Below are positions 61,427 through 64,000 of a stretch of DNA of 64,000 bases, in pieces; position 1 is the stretch's first letter; each line of letters begins with the position of its first letter. The notes beneath the pieces were generated by a model that did not search any database, had not been told where the DNA came from, and saw nothing but the letters and a program-made list of their open reading frames with translations. The stretch is from UBA7672 sp965279085 (lineage in GTDB: Bacteria > Pseudomonadota > Alphaproteobacteria > Caulobacterales > Hyphomonadaceae): assembly GCA_965279085.1 (NCBI GenBank), contig OZ257149.1:1550001-1614000 (forward strand). Direction: 5' to 3'. The translations under genes were made by a program, and so were the position numbers.

Positions 61427-63334
61427 TCAGTCTTCAGAGCGTTTCGACTCCATTGCGGCGCCCATCCCACCCAGTGCGTCCCGTAGACTCTGGACGCCGT
61501 CGTTGGCGGGCGAGGTCACCGCTTCATCCACCACCGACCTGCTGGCGCTACGACGGGCGATGATCTTCTGCATCATCCTGGCCTGGTGGGCGGCGCTCAT
61601 AATCTCGACGCCCTCCTGGTCAGCCCGTTTAGTCGCCTGCACTTCAGCTACCAGCGTTCTGGCGACCGGGAACCGGCCCAAGGCGTCAAGCCAATCACGG
61701 CCCTCATTGGATAGAGGGTCGACCGGCTGCCCGACTGGGAAAGTTTCCAAAAGCTCGACAGCCCGCTTGCGGCCAAGAGTACGTAAATGGGCTGCAACAG
61801 CAGGCCGGTCAAGCATTTCGGTGTTGTCGTAGACATGGAAAGCGGCGTCCCGGATCGCCTGCACGTCAGGGTCCTCGAAGGCCGCCCGGGCGAGGACTTC
61901 CCGCCCCTGCTCCATAATCTGTGGGCTCTCCAAGGCCCGGACCACCAGAAGCAGGCCGGGAAGCCCGGTGGGGCCCGGGGAGAATCCCTTTTTGGAGGCG
62001 TTCTGGCCGGTTTGGTTACCGGCTTGGCCGCCCCCGCCCTTGCCGGGCCGGAAGTGCCAGTAGAGCCGGTCGCGAAGTTCGCGTTCGTAGGCTTTCTTGA
62101 CGCCCGGATGCTTGATCTGGCCCACAGCGGCCATAAGCCGCGCTTCGAATCCGGCCTTTCTCTCGGGGGTATCGAGCGGTTCGGTCTCGATCTCCCGGGA
62201 CCAGAGCAGGTCCACCAGCGGCTTCGCCTGCCCCAGCATGTCCCCCATCGCCTGGGCGCCGCGGACCCGCACGACATCGTCGGGGTCCATCCCGTCGGGC
62301 AGGAGGACAAAGAACAGCGTCTTGCCAGGCTCGATCAGCGGCAGCGCACGGTCGCAGGCGCGCCATGCGGCACGGATACCGGCGGCATCGCCGTCGAAGC
62401 ACAGGATCGGCTCAGGCCCTGCCCGCCAGAGCAGGTCGAGTTGGTCCTCGGTCAGAGCGGTTCCGAGCGGGGCGACAGCGGTGCCGATGCCGGCTTCGGC
62501 CAGCGCGATGGCGTCGACATAGCCCTCGGTGACGATCAGGCCGCGTGACAGCGGGCCTTCCTTGATCGGAGCCAGCGCCTCGCGCGCATCCATGTAGCGA
62601 TAGAGCGTGCGCCCCTTGTGGAAGAGCGGGCTGTCGGACGAGTTGAGGTATTTCGGCTTGCCGTCCGGCTCCAGCGTGCGCGCCCCGAAGGCGATGACGC
62701 GGTTTGAGTGGTCGGTGATCGGGAAGATCACGCGATTGCGGAAACGGTCCCACGGCTGCTTGTCAGCCTCTTCCGGCTGCACCAACAGGCCGGCCTCGAT
62801 CAGTTCCTCAACCGATGCGCCCTGTTTTGTCAGGACATCCGACAGGGAGCGCCAGCCATTTGGCGCGAAGCCCATCCGATGGCGCGCCCACGCTTCAGGC
62901 CCGAACCCGCGCTTCTGCAGGTATTCGCGCGCCTCGGCGCCGGCAGGCTTGCGCAGCTGATCCTCGAAGAAGGCACACGCCTTCTCGACCCATTCGATCA
63001 GCGTCGTGCGGCGGCGATATTGTCTTTCTTCCTCGGCGGACTGCTTAGGCAGCTCGAGCCCGTAGTCACGGGCCAGCTTTTCAACGGCCTCGGCAAACGT
63101 CAGACGCTCGGTTTCGGTCAGGAAGGTGATCGCGTCCCCGGCCTTCTGGGTGGAGAAGCATTTGTAGAAGCCGCGATCGTCGTGGACGTAGAAGCTCGGC
63201 GTCTTCTCGCTTGAGAACGGCGACAAGCCGACCCAGTCCTTGCCGCGTTTCTTGAGCTGGACCTTTTTCCCCACGACGTCCGAGAGCCGCACGCGCGACT
63301 TCAGCTCGTTGAGAAATTCCTCCGGAAATCGCAT
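61427..63334 (-). CDS. dnaG: DNA primase
   Basis: About 635 residues from the ATG at 63334; a TTG nine codons earlier is an alternative. DnaG makes RNA primers at the replication fork. The N-terminal domain reads LSPFSSEKTPSFYV, then FYKCFSTQKAGD: in E. coli the four zinc ligands are Cys, His, Cys and Cys, and here three are replaced (Ser, Ser, Thr) with one Cys kept, as I recall from other alphaproteobacteria. The polymerase core has the TOPRIM motifs LIVTEGYVDAIALAEAG (about residue 255) and CFDGDAAGIRAA (about 305). The C-terminal part is the helicase-binding domain. It ends one base before the rpoD GTG start. Confidence 0.95.
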   Translation of the reverse strand: MRFPEEFLNELKSRVRLSDVVGKKVQLKKRGKDWVGLSPFSSEKTPSFYVHDDRGFYKCFSTQKAGDAITFLTETERLTFAEAVEKLARDYGLELPKQSAEEERQYRRRTTLIEWVEKACAFFEDQLRKPAGAEAREYLQKRGFGPEAWARHRMGFAPNGWRSLSDVLTKQGASVEELIEAGLLVQPEEADKQPWDRFRNRVIFPITDHSNRVIAFGARTLEPDGKPKYLNSSDSPLFHKGRTLYRYMDAREALAPIKEGPLSRGLIVTEGYVDAIALAEAGIGTAVAPLGTALTEDQLDLLWRAGPEPILCFDGDAAGIRAAWRACDRALPLIEPGKTLFFVLLPDGMDPDDVVRVRGAQAMGDMLGQAKPLVDLLWSREIETEPLDTPERKAGFEARLMAAVGQIKHPGVKKAYERELRDRLYWHFRPGKGGGGQAGNQTGQNASKKGFSPGPTGLPGLLLVVRALESPQIMEQGREVLARAAFEDPDVQAIRDAAFHVYDNTEMLDRPAVAAHLRTLGRKRAVELLETFPVGQPVDPLSNEGRDWLDALGRFPVARTLVAEVQATKRADQEGVEIMSAAHQARMMQKIIARRSASRSVVDEAVTSPANDGVQSLRDALGGMGAAMESKRSED

Positions 63335-63444
63335 CACAGCTCGATTGGCATTAAAGCCCAAGGTCCGGCGCTATCGCCCGTGCGCCTATCGCGCCAGCAG
63401 TAAGCCAGCCGATCCTGTGGACCATTACAGAGGGAATTGTGCGC

Positions 63445-63460
63445 TGATTCGCGCGAATCA
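63445..63460. promoter_or_regulatory. 16-base palindrome with two GANTC sites, upstream of dnaG-rpoD
   Basis: TGATTCGCGCGAATCA is a perfect palindrome containing GATTC and GAATC, 111 bases from the dnaG start and 37 bases beyond the end of the methyltransferase gene. GANTC is methylated by CcrM in alphaproteobacteria, and the GcrA regulator prefers YGAKTCG sites (from memory), which TGATTCG fits. The TTGATT within could also be a -35 box. This suggests cell-cycle control of dnaG-rpoD. Confidence 0.55.
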
Positions 63461-63496
63461 AGCCGCGGACTGCTAATGCCCTGTTTTCAGGAGCAG

Positions 63497-64000
63497 CTAG
63501 GCTCGGCGGCCTTCCATCAGTGCGTACCAGGCCCACCATTTGAGGCCCGGGATTCGAAGGAGCACTGAGTCTACGGCGGCCCCGATCGCCCGCACCGGCG
63601 CCAGAAGAGGCGTCTTGCGGAACAGCACCGCGCCCAGGGAGATGAGCCCATAGAGACGCACGTCGGTCTTTTCGAAAGTCGAGGCGAATGTCTTGAAGTC
63701 AGGGATCAAGAGTGGGTGCTCGTCCGGCGTGCGCGCTTCCGGCGTTCGCTTGCGGTAGATCTCGATGGCCGGATTGTGGCCCAGAGGTTCGGTGAACAGC
63801 ACGACGCCGCCCGGCTTCAGCACCCGGCGCAGCTCCGCCATCGCCTTTGCGTAATCGAGGTGATGCAGGATGCCCGAGCCAAACACGAAGTCGAACGTGC
63901 CGTCGGCAAAGTCCATTGCCTCGGCGTTCTGGACCGAGAGACGGACATTGTTAATGCCGCGAGCCACAATCTCCTCATTGCCGGCGTCGACGGCCTGTTT
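63497..64000 (-). CDS. Class I SAM-dependent methyltransferase, 5'-truncated by the window edge
   Basis: At least 167 residues are visible; the frame is open to the right edge (before the first visible GTG codons for KQAVDAGNEEI are readable), so the N-terminal SAM-binding motif I lies outside. The visible part starts after motif I and shows the typical NAEAMDFADGTFDFVFGSGILHHLDY and the motif-III region RRVLKPGGVVLFTEPLGHNP. This is the ubiquinone/menaquinone-biosynthesis-like (UbiE/Methyltransf_11) type. The last 50 residues are Leu/Ala/Ile-rich (LRIPGLKWWAWYALMEG), perhaps a membrane-facing tail. It is co-directional with dnaG and ends 163 bases upstream of its start. Confidence 0.85.
   Translation of the reverse strand, partial: KQAVDAGNEEIVARGINNVRLSVQNAEAMDFADGTFDFVFGSGILHHLDYAKAMAELRRVLKPGGVVLFTEPLGHNPAIEIYRKRTPEARTPDEHPLLIPDFKTFASTFEKTDVRLYGLISLGAVLFRKTPLLAPVRAIGAAVDSVLLRIPGLKWWAWYALMEGRRA

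Noticed and set aside
61426..61470. GTG at 61470 as start of rpoD, overlapping the end of dnaG
   Set aside because: The extra 15 residues have no merit over the GTG at 61425 or the ATG at 61062, which has the best ribosome site.

Overview
The window looks like chromosomal DNA from a GC-rich, free-living alphaproteobacterium. The best guess is the Caulobacterales/Hyphomonadales side of that class. The reasons are the dnaG-rpoD pair at the right end with an alphaproteobacterial type of primase that has lost zinc ligands, clustered GANTC sites (the CcrM methylation sequence), a NodT-type efflux channel, a DUF6644/DUF6152 gene neighbourhood, and dispersed intergenic inverted repeats of a kind common in that class. 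I see no rRNA, tRNA, CRISPR array, insertion sequence or clear prophage. Nothing here was searched against a database; family names come from motif recognition.

Layout. 0-7 kb: the end of an ABC-2 type permease gene, then a lipid or aromatic catabolism block: a short 3-hydroxyacyl-CoA dehydrogenase divergent from a TetR gene, followed by a truncated acyl-CoA-synthetase-like gene, a VOC-domain lipoprotein, a carboxymuconolactone-decarboxylase-family protein and an SDR. 7-13.6 kb: PilZ and DUF983 genes, then an RND drug-efflux pair (adaptor and pump) divergent from its own TetR gene. 13.6-24.8 kb: two adjacent DUF6644-like membrane proteins, a large secreted protein, a RusA-like nuclease, a 2OG-Fe(II) oxygenase, fumC, a DUF6152 protein, a long acyl-CoA dehydrogenase, a DUF885 lipoprotein and an esterase lipoprotein.

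24.8-30.9 kb is a pectin/uronate locus: a GH43 lipoprotein, a LacI-family regulator, kduI, kduD and kdgK. Two near-identical palindromes (TGACACCGGTGTCA and the same with one end base changed) lie upstream of the regulator and of kduI and are the best-supported regulatory sites in the window. 31-39 kb: an EAL-domain protein, an ABC ATPase homologue with every nucleotide-handling motif degraded, and a complete MacA-MacB(split)-NodT efflux operon closed by a strong terminator. 39-46.9 kb: a bacterial ACE-like M2 peptidase lipoprotein, VOC and PHP-domain proteins, a repeat-filled 0.8-kb noncoding stretch, a HupE/UreJ plus membrane-anchor pair, and MltA.

47-55.8 kb: VOC and DUF72 genes, a lipoprotein translationally coupled to a trypsin-like protease with no signal peptide, a YpfJ-type metallopeptidase, a fatty-acid desaturase, a GIY-YIG-like protein, a GlxA-type regulator, and DUF4242 and DUF4440 proteins. 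About 56-58.9 kb is a lower-GC islet (small lipoprotein, polytopic membrane protein, methyltransferase), probably acquired. 58.9-64 kb: rpoD with a long Lys/Ala/Pro-rich N-terminal extension, dnaG, a palindrome carrying two GANTC sites upstream of them, and a methyltransferase cut by the right edge.

General features: about eleven genes encode likely lipoproteins, several peptidases and hydrolases act in the envelope, and convergent genes are packed very tightly, three pairs sharing the same four-base CTAG as both stop codons.
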